Both the position numbers and the translations under genes were made by a program. Shown here in pieces: positions 1 to 7,193 of a stretch of 24,589 bases of DNA; within the stretch, counting starts at the first letter, position 1; the number at the start of each line of letters is the position of its first letter. The notes beneath the pieces are model-generated. The model ran no database searches and had not been told where the DNA came from. It saw only the letters and a list, made by a program, of their open reading frames with translations. This DNA comes from Burkholderiaceae bacterium (lineage in GTDB: Bacteria > Pseudomonadota > Gammaproteobacteria > Burkholderiales > Burkholderiaceae), in assembly GCA_030151165.1 (NCBI GenBank), contig JASLEM010000118.1, forward strand, positions 1 to 24,589. The letters are read 5' to 3'.

Positions 1-1
1 G

Positions 2-235
2 AAGGTCAAGCTCGTGGTCAGCGACGTCAACATGCCCAACATGGACGGCCTGACGATGGCGGAGAAGATCCGCGGCGAGCTGGGCAACAAGGCGGTCAAC
101 ATCGTCATGCTGACGACCGAGAACAGCCCGATCATGAAGGAACGCGGCAAGGCGGCCGGCATCAAGGGCTGGATCGTGAAGCCGTTCAAGGGCGACGCCG
201 TGCTCGCGACGTTCAGGAAGCTCGTGGAAGCCTGA
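2..235 (+). CDS. CheY-like response regulator, 5' end missing
   Basis: The reading frame is open from base 2, so the gene starts before the window; 77 C-terminal residues are visible. They cover the second half of a receiver domain. The phospho-acceptor Asp lies in SDVNMPNMDGL, the conserved Thr in MLTTEN, and the conserved Lys in VKPFK. The end after the Lys-Pro motif has only the length of the last helix, so this is a stand-alone receiver with no output domain. NMPNMDG is very close to enterobacterial CheY, so a chemotaxis-type role is likely. It lies upstream of a CheA-like membrane kinase (783-3149) and may be its phosphorylation partner; that pairing is inferred from position only. The missing N-terminus should carry the acidic pair. 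Confidence 0.93.
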   Translation, partial: KVKLVVSDVNMPNMDGLTMAEKIRGELGNKAVNIVMLTTENSPIMKERGKAAGIKGWIVKPFKGDAVLATFRKLVEA

Positions 236-360
236 GCCGCCGCGGTGGCCTGCGCCGCGTCCCGATCGCGGACTTAGTTCACGCGGCCCGTGCCGGCATC
301 GGCAATGTCACGCCGCCGTCTTGTTGCATTCCGATACTCCTCTCATGCCGCCATGTCCTT

Positions 361-452
361 GGCGGTCAGGAAAAGGCAAACCTGGGCGAAAGCCAGGGAC
401 GCAAAGCCACCGGGCTTCGGCGCATCGCGCCATGCCAGCGGGGTTGCCACGC
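361..452 (+). ncRNA. GEMM-I (cyclic-di-GMP-I) riboswitch aptamer
   Basis: Conserved GEMM-I blocks occur in the right order. GGCAAACC is at 375-382, a stem capped by a GAAA tetraloop (388-391) follows, then GGACGCAAAGCC at 397-408, a second variable arm, and GGGGTTGCC at 440-448. The last block pairs with the first across one bulge, which is the closing helix of this class. Known members bind cyclic di-GMP and control a downstream gene in cis. From a remembered alignment, the base that separates cyclic-di-GMP from cyclic AMP-GMP binders (G20 in Vc2 numbering) appears to be G. The outer ends of the aptamer are approximate. The first gene downstream is the small membrane ORF at 513. Confidence 0.92.
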
Positions 453-466
453 GGCCTCCCGGCCGC
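451..466 (+). promoter_or_regulatory. GC hairpin after the riboswitch, candidate expression platform
   Basis: A perfect 6-bp stem (GCGGCC / GGCCGC) with a TCCC loop begins directly after the aptamer's closing strand and could compete with it. No run of T follows, so it is not a classical intrinsic terminator. Control could instead act on translation of the ORF at 513 or through Rho. The mechanism is not visible from sequence. Confidence 0.4.
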
Positions 467-512
467 GTTCCGGCGGCCCCCGGTGACGACAGTCAGCCTC
501 GTGAGAGCCCCG

Positions 513-653
513 ATGAATCAACACTTCTTCCAACAGGATTTCGAGCGTCCGCGCTTTCTGCGCCTCCATGCATGGGTGGACGGCTTCCTGGCCGTCCTCG
601 CCGTGGGCCTGGTCGCGTTCGGGCTCGACGCCATCTTTCGCGCGATGCACTGA
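513..653 (+). CDS. 46-residue single-pass membrane protein, unknown function
   Basis: This short ORF is the first gene after the riboswitch. ATG 513 has a purine-rich GAGAG six bases upstream. The product begins with a polar, charged N-terminus (MNQHFFQQDFERPRF), followed by one hydrophobic helix at about residues 21-42 and a short basic end. A small inner-membrane protein is the natural reading. No family is recognised. Its position suggests that cyclic di-GMP controls its expression, and it lies 129 bases before the membrane kinase, so it might be an accessory subunit. A longer in-frame reading from 321 would run through the riboswitch and is unlikely. It could also be a non-coding leader segment, but the clean hydrophobic stretch argues for a protein. 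Confidence 0.6.
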   Translation: MNQHFFQQDFERPRFLRLHAWVDGFLAVLAVGLVAFGLDAIFRAMH

Positions 654-782
654 ACCCGCGGCGCGCCTCGCGCGTCCATTTTCTTCCCGCGGCCGCTCGC
701 CGGGCGGCCCCGGGCTCGCTCCGTTTCAATCCGCGTGATCGCCGCAGCTCGTGGCGATGGGCGGATCAATGAGGTCTTCGTC

Positions 783-3149
783 ATGACGATCCGCCAACGC
801 ATTTCCCTCCTCATCGTCCTCGTCTTCGCCGCGCTCGCCATCGTCGGCGGCTTCGCCGTCCTCCAGGCCCGCCAGAGCGCGACACAGGTCAAGAGCGTCA
901 CCGAGGGCGTCGTCCCGAGCGCGATGCAGTCGATGGCGCTGATGACGCAGCTCAAGGACGTCCAGATCGCGACGCTGAACATGGTCGCGGCAGGCGACGC
1001 CGCGTCGGTGGAGCAGACGCGCAAGGACCTGACGGCGCGCAAGTCCGAGCTGCAGGCCGCGCTGGACTCGCAACTGAAGGGCGCCGACAGCCCCGCGCAG
1101 GTCGGGCTGATCAAGCAGGCGCAGGAAAGCCTGCAGAACTACTTCTCGTCGATCGACGACACGGCGCGATTCAAGCTCGCGGGCAACAAGGACCTGGCGG
1201 AGGCCAGCCTCGGCGGGACCGTCGACCAGTACCTGCGCGAGCAGGGCGAGGTGATGCAGACGCTGCAGGTGGAGAAGAACCGCAGCAAGGACGCCGCCAT
1301 CGCGGCGCTCAACGACGGGATGAAGCGCACGCAGTCGACGCTGTCGATCGTCACCGTCGCCGCGGTCGTCGTGCTGTGCTTCATCGGGCTGATGCTGTAT
1401 CGGCAGATCGTGCGGCCGGTCGCGGAGATGCAGCGCAAGATGACCGAGATCGCGACCAGCCAGGACTTCACGTTGCGGGTGCCCGTGACGCGCGAGGACG
1501 AGATCGGCAAGTCGATGGTCGCCTTCAACGCGATGGTCGAGAAGATCCAGGAGAGCACCGAACTCGTGAGGCAGAAGACGGCGGACATCCATTCGATGAT
1601 GCACGCCATCCCGCAGGGCGTGATGACGCTGGAGGCCGGTGGCCGCATCCACGCCGAATACTCGGCCTACCTCGCCGCCATCCTCGAGACCGATCGCATC
1701 GCGGGGCTGCCGGTGATGGAGGTCGTCTTCGGCGGCGTCGCGCTCGGCAGCGACGAGCTGTCGCAGGTGGACACCGCGATCGGCGCGTGCATCGGCGAGG
1801 ACGAGATGAACTTCGAGTTCAACGCGCACCTGCTGCCGTCGGAGATCGCGAAGACGCTGCCGGGCGGCAGGACGAAGGTGCTCGACCTGAACTGGTCGCC
1901 GATGAGCGATGCCGACGGCACCATCACGCGGCTGCTGCTGTGCGTGCGCGATGTCACCGAGCTGCGCGAACTCGCGCGGGCCGCCGATGCGCAGAAGCGC
2001 GAGCTCGCGATCATCGGCGAGATCCTCGGCGTCACGCACGAGAAGTTCCATGAGTTCTGCCAGACGGCACTGGCGTTCGTCGACGAGAACGCCCGCATGA
2101 TCGCGAGCGCGTCGGCCGCGACGGAGGTTCAACGCGCCGAGGCCGTCGGCCTGCTGTTCCGCAACATGCACACGGTCAAGGGCAATGCGCGCACGCATGG
2201 GCTGGTGCAGCTCACCAACGTGATCCACCACATCGAGGAAACCTACGATCGCCTGCGCCACGGCGTCGAGGAATGGGATGACGATCGCCTCGTCCGCGAA
2301 CTGGAGCAGGGCCGCGCCATCGTCCTGGAGTACGCGCAGATCAACGAGGTCAAGCTGGGCCGCCAGGGGCCGGGTCGCCGCGGTGCCGTCGACAAGTTCG
2401 TCATGGTGCCGCGGGATCACCTGAGCCGCCTGCTCGCGACGCTGCAGTCGGCGAACGCGAACGTGGCGGGCTCGCTCGAGCACGCGGTGAACGAGACGAT
2501 CCACGCCTTGCATCGCGTCGGCACGGAGACGCTCGCCGAGACGCTCTCGGGCGTGCTGGAGTCGATGCCGTCGCTCGCGCAGGAGCTGGGCAAGGCCGTG
2601 CCGGTCTGCACGGTCGACGACCACGGCGTGCTCGTGCGCAGCCAGATCGGCGGCACGCTTCGCAACGTCTTCATGCACCTCTGCCGCAACGCCCTCGATC
2701 ACGGCATCGAGACCCCCGAGCGACGCCTCGCCGCGGGCAAGCCGGCCGCAGGGCGGATCGAGGTGAACGCCTCGCTCGAGGCCGACCGGTTCAAGCTGGT
2801 GATGCGCGACGACGGCCAGGGCCTGGCGCTCGGCCGCCTGCGCGCCAAGGCGCTCGCCAACGGCCTGATCGATGCCGACGAGCCGCTCGAGGCGGCCGAC
2901 GTCGCCAACCTGATCTTCGCGCCGGGCTTTTCCACGGCCGACAAGGTGACGCAGGTTTCGGGGCGGGGTGTCGGCATGGACGCCGTGCGGGGCTTCATCG
3001 AGGCGGAAGGCGGCGCCATCGAGCTCGAACTCGAACCGGGTGACGCGCTCGTCGACCAGGCGCATGCCGCCTTCCGCGTGGTGATCACGCTGCCCGGCAA
3101 GTTCGCCGTCGCGCGCGAACGCGACGTTCCCGAACTGGTGGCCGCATGA
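783..3149 (+). CDS. Membrane chemoreceptor/CheA-like hybrid histidine kinase
   Basis: ATG 783 follows GAGGT by 7 bases; upstream in-frame starts lack such a site. The 788-residue product has, in order: a first membrane helix (about 7-29); a helical periplasmic region resembling the four-helix-bundle sensor of chemoreceptors; a second membrane helix (about 188-206); HAMP (about 206-258); a PAS-like region (about 270-400); and an HPt domain with phospho-acceptor His463 in MHTVKGNARTHG. A CheA-type ATPase follows, with the N box at Asn636 (RNALDHGIETPERRLAAGK), DDGQG at 676-680 and GRGVGMDAV near 730. The protein ends soon after the ATPase, so the CheW-like domain of CheA is absent. It should autophosphorylate on His463 and pass phosphate to a receiver, perhaps the CheY-like protein at 2-235. 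The ligand is unknown. The next gene, PstS-like, overlaps it by 4 bases. Confidence 0.9.
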   Translation: MTIRQRISLLIVLVFAALAIVGGFAVLQARQSATQVKSVTEGVVPSAMQSMALMTQLKDVQIATLNMVAAGDAASVEQTRKDLTARKSELQAALDSQLKGADSPAQVGLIKQAQESLQNYFSSIDDTARFKLAGNKDLAEASLGGTVDQYLREQGEVMQTLQVEKNRSKDAAIAALNDGMKRTQSTLSIVTVAAVVVLCFIGLMLYRQIVRPVAEMQRKMTEIATSQDFTLRVPVTREDEIGKSMVAFNAMVEKIQESTELVRQKTADIHSMMHAIPQGVMTLEAGGRIHAEYSAYLAAILETDRIAGLPVMEVVFGGVALGSDELSQVDTAIGACIGEDEMNFEFNAHLLPSEIAKTLPGGRTKVLDLNWSPMSDADGTITRLLLCVRDVTELRELARAADAQKRELAIIGEILGVTHEKFHEFCQTALAFVDENARMIASASAATEVQRAEAVGLLFRNMHTVKGNARTHGLVQLTNVIHHIEETYDRLRHGVEEWDDDRLVRELEQGRAIVLEYAQINEVKLGRQGPGRRGAVDKFVMVPRDHLSRLLATLQSANANVAGSLEHAVNETIHALHRVGTETLAETLSGVLESMPSLAQELGKAVPVCTVDDHGVLVRSQIGGTLRNVFMHLCRNALDHGIETPERRLAAGKPAAGRIEVNASLEADRFKLVMRDDGQGLALGRLRAKALANGLIDADEPLEAADVANLIFAPGFSTADKVTQVSGRGVGMDAVRGFIEAEGGAIELELEPGDALVDQAHAAFRVVITLPGKFAVARERDVPELVAA

Positions 3150-4273
3150 GCCTGCTGCGAGCCGATTCCCGCCGTGCGGAGCGCACCGCCGACAGCGCCC
3201 GCGGCCTGGGCGCCGCCGCGCGGATCGCCACCCTCGCGATGGCCGTCCTGCTGTCGGCCCATCCCGTGCGCGCCGCGGACGGCATCAGCGGCGCGGGCTC
3301 GTCCGCGGCGGCGCCGGTCTACAAGGTCTGGGCCGACGAATACGCGAAGACGCACGCGACCGCCTTGAGCTACGACCCCGTCGGCTCGGGCGCGGGCATG
3401 GCCCGGATCAACAGGCGCGAGGTCGACTTCGGCGCGTCGGACATCATCGCCAGCGACGCCGACCTCAAGAAGAACGGCCTCGTCATGTTTCCGACGGTGA
3501 TCACGGGCGTCGTGCCGGTCGTGAATCTCGCGAAGGTGGGCTCGAACGCGTTGCGCCTCACCGGCGACGTGCTCGCACGGATCTTCCTCGGCGAGATCAC
3601 GCAGTGGGACGCGCCCGAGATCCGTGCGTTGAACCCCGAGCTGAAGCTGCCGTCGCGCGCGATCCACCTGGTCGTGCGTGCCGACGGGTCGGGCACGACC
3701 TATCACTTCTCCGACTACCTCAGCCGCGTCAACGCGGGCTGGAAGCAGCGCTACGGCGTCGCGAATCACTTCAGCTGGCCGGCCGGTGCCATCGCGGTCA
3801 AGGGCAGCGCGGCCATCGCCAAGGCCGTGCAGCAGACGCCCGATTCGATCGGCTACATCGACTACAACTACATGGTCGACGACGGGCTCTCGGCCGTCTC
3901 GATGAAGAACGCCGACGGCGCCTATGTCGACGCGAGCACCGACAGCTTCCACCAGGCCGTGATGCACAGCACGTGGTATTCGACGGGCGACTTCTCGACG
4001 GAGATCAACGACCTGCCCGGAGCGAAGTCCTGGCCCATCACGATGGGGACGTACATCGCCGTGCCGCGCGTCGCCGCGAACAGCGAGCGGGCCGAGCGCG
4101 CGCTGCAGTTCATCACGTGGGCCTACCTCAACGGCGATGCGCTGGCGCGGCAGGCCAAGTTCGTGCCGCTGCCCGAGAAGGTGCAGGCGAGCGCGTACGC
4201 CGAGATCTCGAAGGTGTCCGGCTCGTCCGGCGAATCGATCGGGGCGAAGCTGATGGGCAACCTGTTGAGGTGA
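3146..4273 (+). CDS. PstS-like phosphate-binding periplasmic protein
   Basis: The 375-residue product has a cleavable signal peptide (hydrophobic core at about 27-39, likely cut near Ala43) and a PstS-type fold. Typical motifs are GAGSSAAAPVYKVWADEY near the mature N-terminus, YDPVGSGAGMARI, VDFGASD, the ligand-loop signature RADGSGT (178-184), and GSAAIAKAVQQTPDSIGYIDY. PstS normally feeds the PstCAB transporter, but no pstC, pstA or pstB is present here. Instead the start ATGA overlaps the stop of the kinase gene, indicating translational coupling. It may therefore present a ligand, phosphate or another small anion, to the kinase's periplasmic domain. That role is inferred. A plain PstS paralogue that has drifted next to a kinase is the alternative. 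Confidence 0.88.
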   Translation: MSLLRADSRRAERTADSARGLGAAARIATLAMAVLLSAHPVRAADGISGAGSSAAAPVYKVWADEYAKTHATALSYDPVGSGAGMARINRREVDFGASDIIASDADLKKNGLVMFPTVITGVVPVVNLAKVGSNALRLTGDVLARIFLGEITQWDAPEIRALNPELKLPSRAIHLVVRADGSGTTYHFSDYLSRVNAGWKQRYGVANHFSWPAGAIAVKGSAAIAKAVQQTPDSIGYIDYNYMVDDGLSAVSMKNADGAYVDASTDSFHQAVMHSTWYSTGDFSTEINDLPGAKSWPITMGTYIAVPRVAANSERAERALQFITWAYLNGDALARQAKFVPLPEKVQASAYAEISKVSGSSGESIGAKLMGNLLR

Positions 4274-4280
4274 CGCCGAA

Positions 4281-4559
4281 CTACCAGGCCCGCTGCGGAT
4301 CGATGAGTTCGACGAGGCCGCGCTCGACGAGGTCGGGCAGGACGTGGATCAGTTCGCGTGCGTCGTCGGGCGCCAGCTCGACGAGCTGGCGGAGCTGCGT
4401 GTGGCCGTTGACACGGGCCAGCATCCTCATCGCGGCGTTGGAAGCGTCGTCGAATCGGCGCAGGAGCTCTCGTTGACCGAGAGTGGTTCGCTTGTAAACG
4501 GCAGCGTCGTCGAGGAGCACGGCGCTGGAAGGTCTCTGGGGCATCGTCCGGATGAGCAC
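4281..4559 (-). CDS. Small hypothetical protein, winged-helix-like
   Basis: The start chosen is GTG at 4557-4559, with AGGAT about 9 bases upstream; an ATG six codons in is an alternative. The 92-residue product is mostly helical and charged. Its second half, RQLVELAPDDARELIHVLPDLVERGLVEL, has the rhythm of a small winged-helix domain in which a helix is followed by a 'GLVEL' strand. No family is recognised with confidence. It converges with the PstS-like gene, leaving only 7 bases between the stops. A Pho-box-like repeat lies just upstream of its start. The opposite-strand ORFs here have less protein-like composition, so this strand was chosen. Confidence 0.6.
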   Translation of the reverse strand: MLIRTMPQRPSSAVLLDDAAVYKRTTLGQRELLRRFDDASNAAMRMLARVNGHTQLRQLVELAPDDARELIHVLPDLVERGLVELIDPQRAW

Positions 4560-4572
4560 GCAGCGCGATCCT

Positions 4573-4593
4573 GCGTCATCAAACTGTCATGAA
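4573..4593 (+). promoter_or_regulatory. Pho-box-like direct repeat
   Basis: Two GTCAT elements lie 11 bases apart (4575-4579 and 4586-4590), the second as a full CTGTCAT, with AAA before it. By eye this matches about 15 of 18 positions of the enterobacterial PhoB-box consensus as remembered. It sits 14 bases upstream of the - strand gene at 4559 and 300 bases past a PstS-like gene. However, the repeat points along the + strand, where no gene follows, so it may be chance. Confidence 0.3.
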
Positions 4594-4659
4594 GCCCTGA
4601 TCTTGCCACGAGACGTCCGCGGATCAGGCGACACCCCTCGCGGGCGCAAGGGCGTGCGG

Positions 4660-4947
4660 TCAGGCGTTTGCCAGGCGGCGTTTCCGCAGGACGCGATGCG
4701 CCTGGTCGCCGCCGGCGGCGCGTCCCCCGGAAATGTGGAACCCCAATTCGCGGGCGGATTCGAAGAGGCGCACGGTCTCGTACAGGCCGTTGGTCCGCAC
4801 GAGGCGGTAGACGGTGCCGGCGTCGTCTTCGATGCCGATGACCATGCCGCTGTTCGCCCGGTTGGGGGCGCTCACCTGGCTCAGCGCACGCATGAGGGAC
4901 TCGTCCCAGGAGGGCATGTGGCCGGCGGTCGTCAGTGTCGATTCCAT
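4660..4947 (-). CDS. Small hypothetical protein
   Basis: This is a 95-residue ORF from ATG 4945-4947; a TTG three codons upstream is possible, and no clear ribosome binding site separates them. The middle, SGMVIGIEDDAGTVYRLVRTNGLYETVRLF, alternates in the way of a small beta-rich domain, followed by a helix and a basic Arg/Lys tail (QAHRVLRKRRLANA). There is no signal peptide or membrane segment. The family is not recognised. It precedes the 4559 gene on the same strand with a 100-base gap, so the two may be co-transcribed. Confidence 0.5.
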   Translation of the reverse strand: MESTLTTAGHMPSWDESLMRALSQVSAPNRANSGMVIGIEDDAGTVYRLVRTNGLYETVRLFESARELGFHISGGRAAGGDQAHRVLRKRRLANA

Positions 4948-5017
4948 GGAAAGCAATGCAAGGGAAAACCCGCATTCTGATCACGCGATGTGACAAGCCG
5001 AAGACGATCCAACCGGC

Positions 5018-5781
5018 GCGCAGGAAATCCAGGGGCGTACGCGGCCGCTGTCAAGCCCTTCCAGCCGCCTGAATGAGCTCGCCAGACAGGCTGCCCTGTT
5101 CGCGGGCAATCTGGCCGCGATGCGCGTGAATCCTGGGCCTCCACCTGCATCACGGCCACCCGTCAAGCCTATGCCGCCGTGCTGCAGCCGGTCATCGAGG
5201 TGTTCGTCGGGCAGCATCTCGAAGCAACGATCGAAGTCATCGTGGACTACGGATTTCGCGACATCGTCGCCGACGGATTCGACGCGGGCCTGCGCCTGCA
5301 CGAGAAGGTCGAGCAGGACATGGTCGCGATTCCGGTCGGGCCATCGCAGTTGCAGATGGTCGTCGTCGCTTCTCCGAGTTACCTCTCGCGGTATCCCGAG
5401 CCAGCGACGCCGGAAGCCCTGCGTGAGCATCGTTGCATCAACTACCGGATGGTGAGCGCCAATACCGTGTACGCATGGGAATTCGAGCGTGCCGGCAACA
5501 GGATGCGTGAGAGCGTGGCTGGCCCACTCACGTTCAACGACCCTGACCTGATGCTTCAGGCTGCGCTCGCGGGACTAGGCGTCGCCTATGTCCTCGCGCA
5601 CGAAGCCGCCGTTCATGTCGAGGAGGGCAGCCTTGTCCGGCTTCTCAAGGACTGGACGGCACCCTTTGCGGGGTTTTGTCTTTACTATCCATCTCGCAAG
5701 CAAGTCTCGCCGGCCCTTGCGGCACTGGTCGCCTTGTTGCAGCGTGCCAGACAGAAATCGGATGGCGGCAAAGCACAATAG
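5018..5781 (+). pseudogene. Decayed LysR-family regulator, HTH lost and frameshifted
   Basis: From about 5139 to the stop at 5779, frame 1 encodes a clear LysR substrate-binding domain: ITATRQAYAAVLQPV, then VDYGFRDIVADGFDAGLRL, MVAIPVG, INYRM, and GLGVAYVLAHEAAV. This is the AraC/DNA-gyrase-neighbour type common in proteobacteria. Upstream, frame 2 (about 5018-5137) reads GRTRPLSS...RLNELA...AAMRVNPG, which fits the linker helix that precedes 'PxGxLRIT' in the family. Joining the two needs one extra base near 5137, so a single-base deletion is visible. The winged-helix DNA-binding region should lie before 5018 but is absent; that DNA carries the opposite-strand gene at 4660-4947. An ORF from GTG 5179 could still yield a ligand-binding fragment, but a working regulator is not possible. 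Confidence 0.8.
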
Positions 5782-5883
5782 TTGTGCGACGGAGTCATCG
5801 AGTCCCCGGCGAGGTGCCGAATCTCCGGTTCAGCGGAGGCACGTGGGATGCCGTCGGAGGGCTCCGAAGCATCAGGGCACGCC

Positions 5884-6402
5884 ATGACACCGCCAACACT
5901 CGCAGGCCGGTTCGACCACATCGTCTACAGCCCTCACGGGGCCGTCGAGGGCCTGCTCCTCAGCACCGAGGGCGGGGTCGTCCAGGTCGTCCTCGACAAG
6001 GAAGACGCCAAAGGGGCCGCGCTCGTGGCGACTCTCCGGGCCGGACAGGCGATCGCGTTGCTGGCCGACGCGCTGCCGCCTTCGAAGAAGGGGCCCGGCG
6101 CGCATGCGGTCCGCGCGTTCCGCAAGCTCGTGTCGGTCGATGGCGAGCGCCCGCCCAAGGCGACGCCGTCCGCCACCGGCTACTCGGGCGCGATCGTTCG
6201 CCTGAACTACGCGAGGCACGGCGCACCCAACGGCTATGTTCTCGACAGCGGCGACTTCATCCACGTGAAGCCGGAAGGCTTCACGAGGTTGAAGCTCAAG
6301 GTCGGCGACAAGGTGGTCGCCGAGGGCGACGCCCATTTCCTGTCGACCGGCGGTGGCTGGGCCGTCGAGGCGACACGGGTGAATGGAAAGTCGATGAAGT
6401 GA
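5884..6402 (+). CDS. Hypothetical protein with duplicated OB-like domain
   Basis: ATG 5884 has AGGG six bases upstream and begins the conserved-looking part; a longer in-frame start at 5782 adds a low-quality, Gly/Ser/Arg-rich stretch. The 172-residue product contains two similar halves. Residues about 8-55 (FDHIVYSPHGAVEGLLL ... LRAGQAIAL) and about 100-155 (YSGAIVRLNYARHGAPNGYVL ... LKVGDKVVAEG) share the order strand, 'G-x-x-x-GxxL' turn, short acidic segment, helix, and 'GxxV' strand. This suggests tandem small beta-barrels of OB type, with a Lys/Pro/Gly-rich linker. There is no signal peptide or catalytic motif. The function is unknown; a nucleic-acid or small-ligand binder is possible. 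Confidence 0.72.
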   Translation: MTPPTLAGRFDHIVYSPHGAVEGLLLSTEGGVVQVVLDKEDAKGAALVATLRAGQAIALLADALPPSKKGPGAHAVRAFRKLVSVDGERPPKATPSATGYSGAIVRLNYARHGAPNGYVLDSGDFIHVKPEGFTRLKLKVGDKVVAEGDAHFLSTGGGWAVEATRVNGKSMK

Positions 6403-6585
6403 GTGCCACGACGCCTCTTCCGCATGCGGTCGAGCGTTCGGGCGACGACGCCGGCAGCGCCGAGTGACACCGCGTTGGCGAAGGCCGACGCACGGCATGC
6501 TCATTGCCGTCCCCGAGGCAGCCCGCCATCGTCGACACGATCTTGCCGATCGATGGATCCTCGACCCCACCCAGCCTCGCTCCCC

Positions 6586-7059
6586 ATGAAACTGCTCAGC
6601 TTGCTTTCCTCGTCCCTGATCGGCGCCGTCGCCAGTGCACGATCGATGACGCCCATGGCCGCCCTCGCCGCCGCCCGTCTCGGTGGCCGTGGCACGCCGG
6701 GCAGGCTCGTGCTGTTGGACCGGCCCGTCATCAAGTACGGCGCGCTGGCAATGGGGGTCGGCGAGCTTCTCGGCGACAAGATGAAGTCCGCGCCCGACCG
6801 CACCGTGTTCCTGGGCCTGCTGGCGCGCGTGATGAGCGCGGGGATCGCCGGGGCGGCATTGGCGCCGCGCGGCCGCGAACAGGCCGGGGCGGCCGTCGCG
6901 GTGGCGACGGCGGTGCCGCTGGCCTATGCGACGCTCGGCGCGCGAAAACGCGCGATGGCTCGCATCGGCCAGACCCGCAGCGGCTTGATCGAAGACGCCC
7001 TGATCGTGGCCGCCGGCGCCGCGCTGGTGGCGGTCGCGACGCGCGCTTCGCGCCGCTGA
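6586..7059 (+). CDS. DUF4126-like small integral membrane protein
   Basis: ATG 6586 starts MKLLSLLSSSLIGAVASARSM; in-frame starts further up give a Pro/Arg-rich lead with no coding character. The 157-residue product has several hydrophobic helices (about 1-20, 25-40, 85-110, 115-130, 138-152). It carries the pattern ARSMTPMAALAA...LLDRPV...GELLGDKMKSAPDRT...ARVMSAGIAGAALAPRG, which I recall from the DUF4126 membrane family; that match is from memory. No function is known for the family. The gene ends just before a strong hairpin shared with the convergent PRC-barrel gene. Confidence 0.75.
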   Translation: MKLLSLLSSSLIGAVASARSMTPMAALAAARLGGRGTPGRLVLLDRPVIKYGALAMGVGELLGDKMKSAPDRTVFLGLLARVMSAGIAGAALAPRGREQAGAAVAVATAVPLAYATLGARKRAMARIGQTRSGLIEDALIVAAGAALVAVATRASRR

Positions 7060-7150
7060 ATACGAACTGCGCGCCGCAGGGACGTCACGACGCCGGCCGC
7101 GAACTCGTCACCCGGCGCCTGTCCGCGCGCCGACCGGCTCGCGCCTGCGT

Positions 7151-7174
7151 CGGCGGGACGTTGGCGTCCCGCCG
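7151..7174. terminator. Hairpin between convergent genes
   Basis: A perfect 10-bp stem, CGGCGGGACG (7151-7160) and CGTCCCGCCG (7165-7174), with a TTGG loop lies between the stop at 7059 (+) and the stop at 7194 (-). There is no T-run on either side, so it may act as a Rho-assisted or structural terminator for both directions. Confidence 0.6.
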
Positions 7175-7193
7175 GAGCGGTGCCTCGCGCCAC

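Noticed and set aside
320..345. Possible flagellar sigma factor -10 (CCGATA) upstream of the riboswitch
   Set aside because: No matching -35 element at the expected distance; one short match in GC-rich DNA is weak evidence.
726..3065. A 779-codon open frame antisense to the kinase
   Set aside because: The translation is Arg/His/Asp/Leu-rich with no domain, and the + strand has a full set of kinase motifs.
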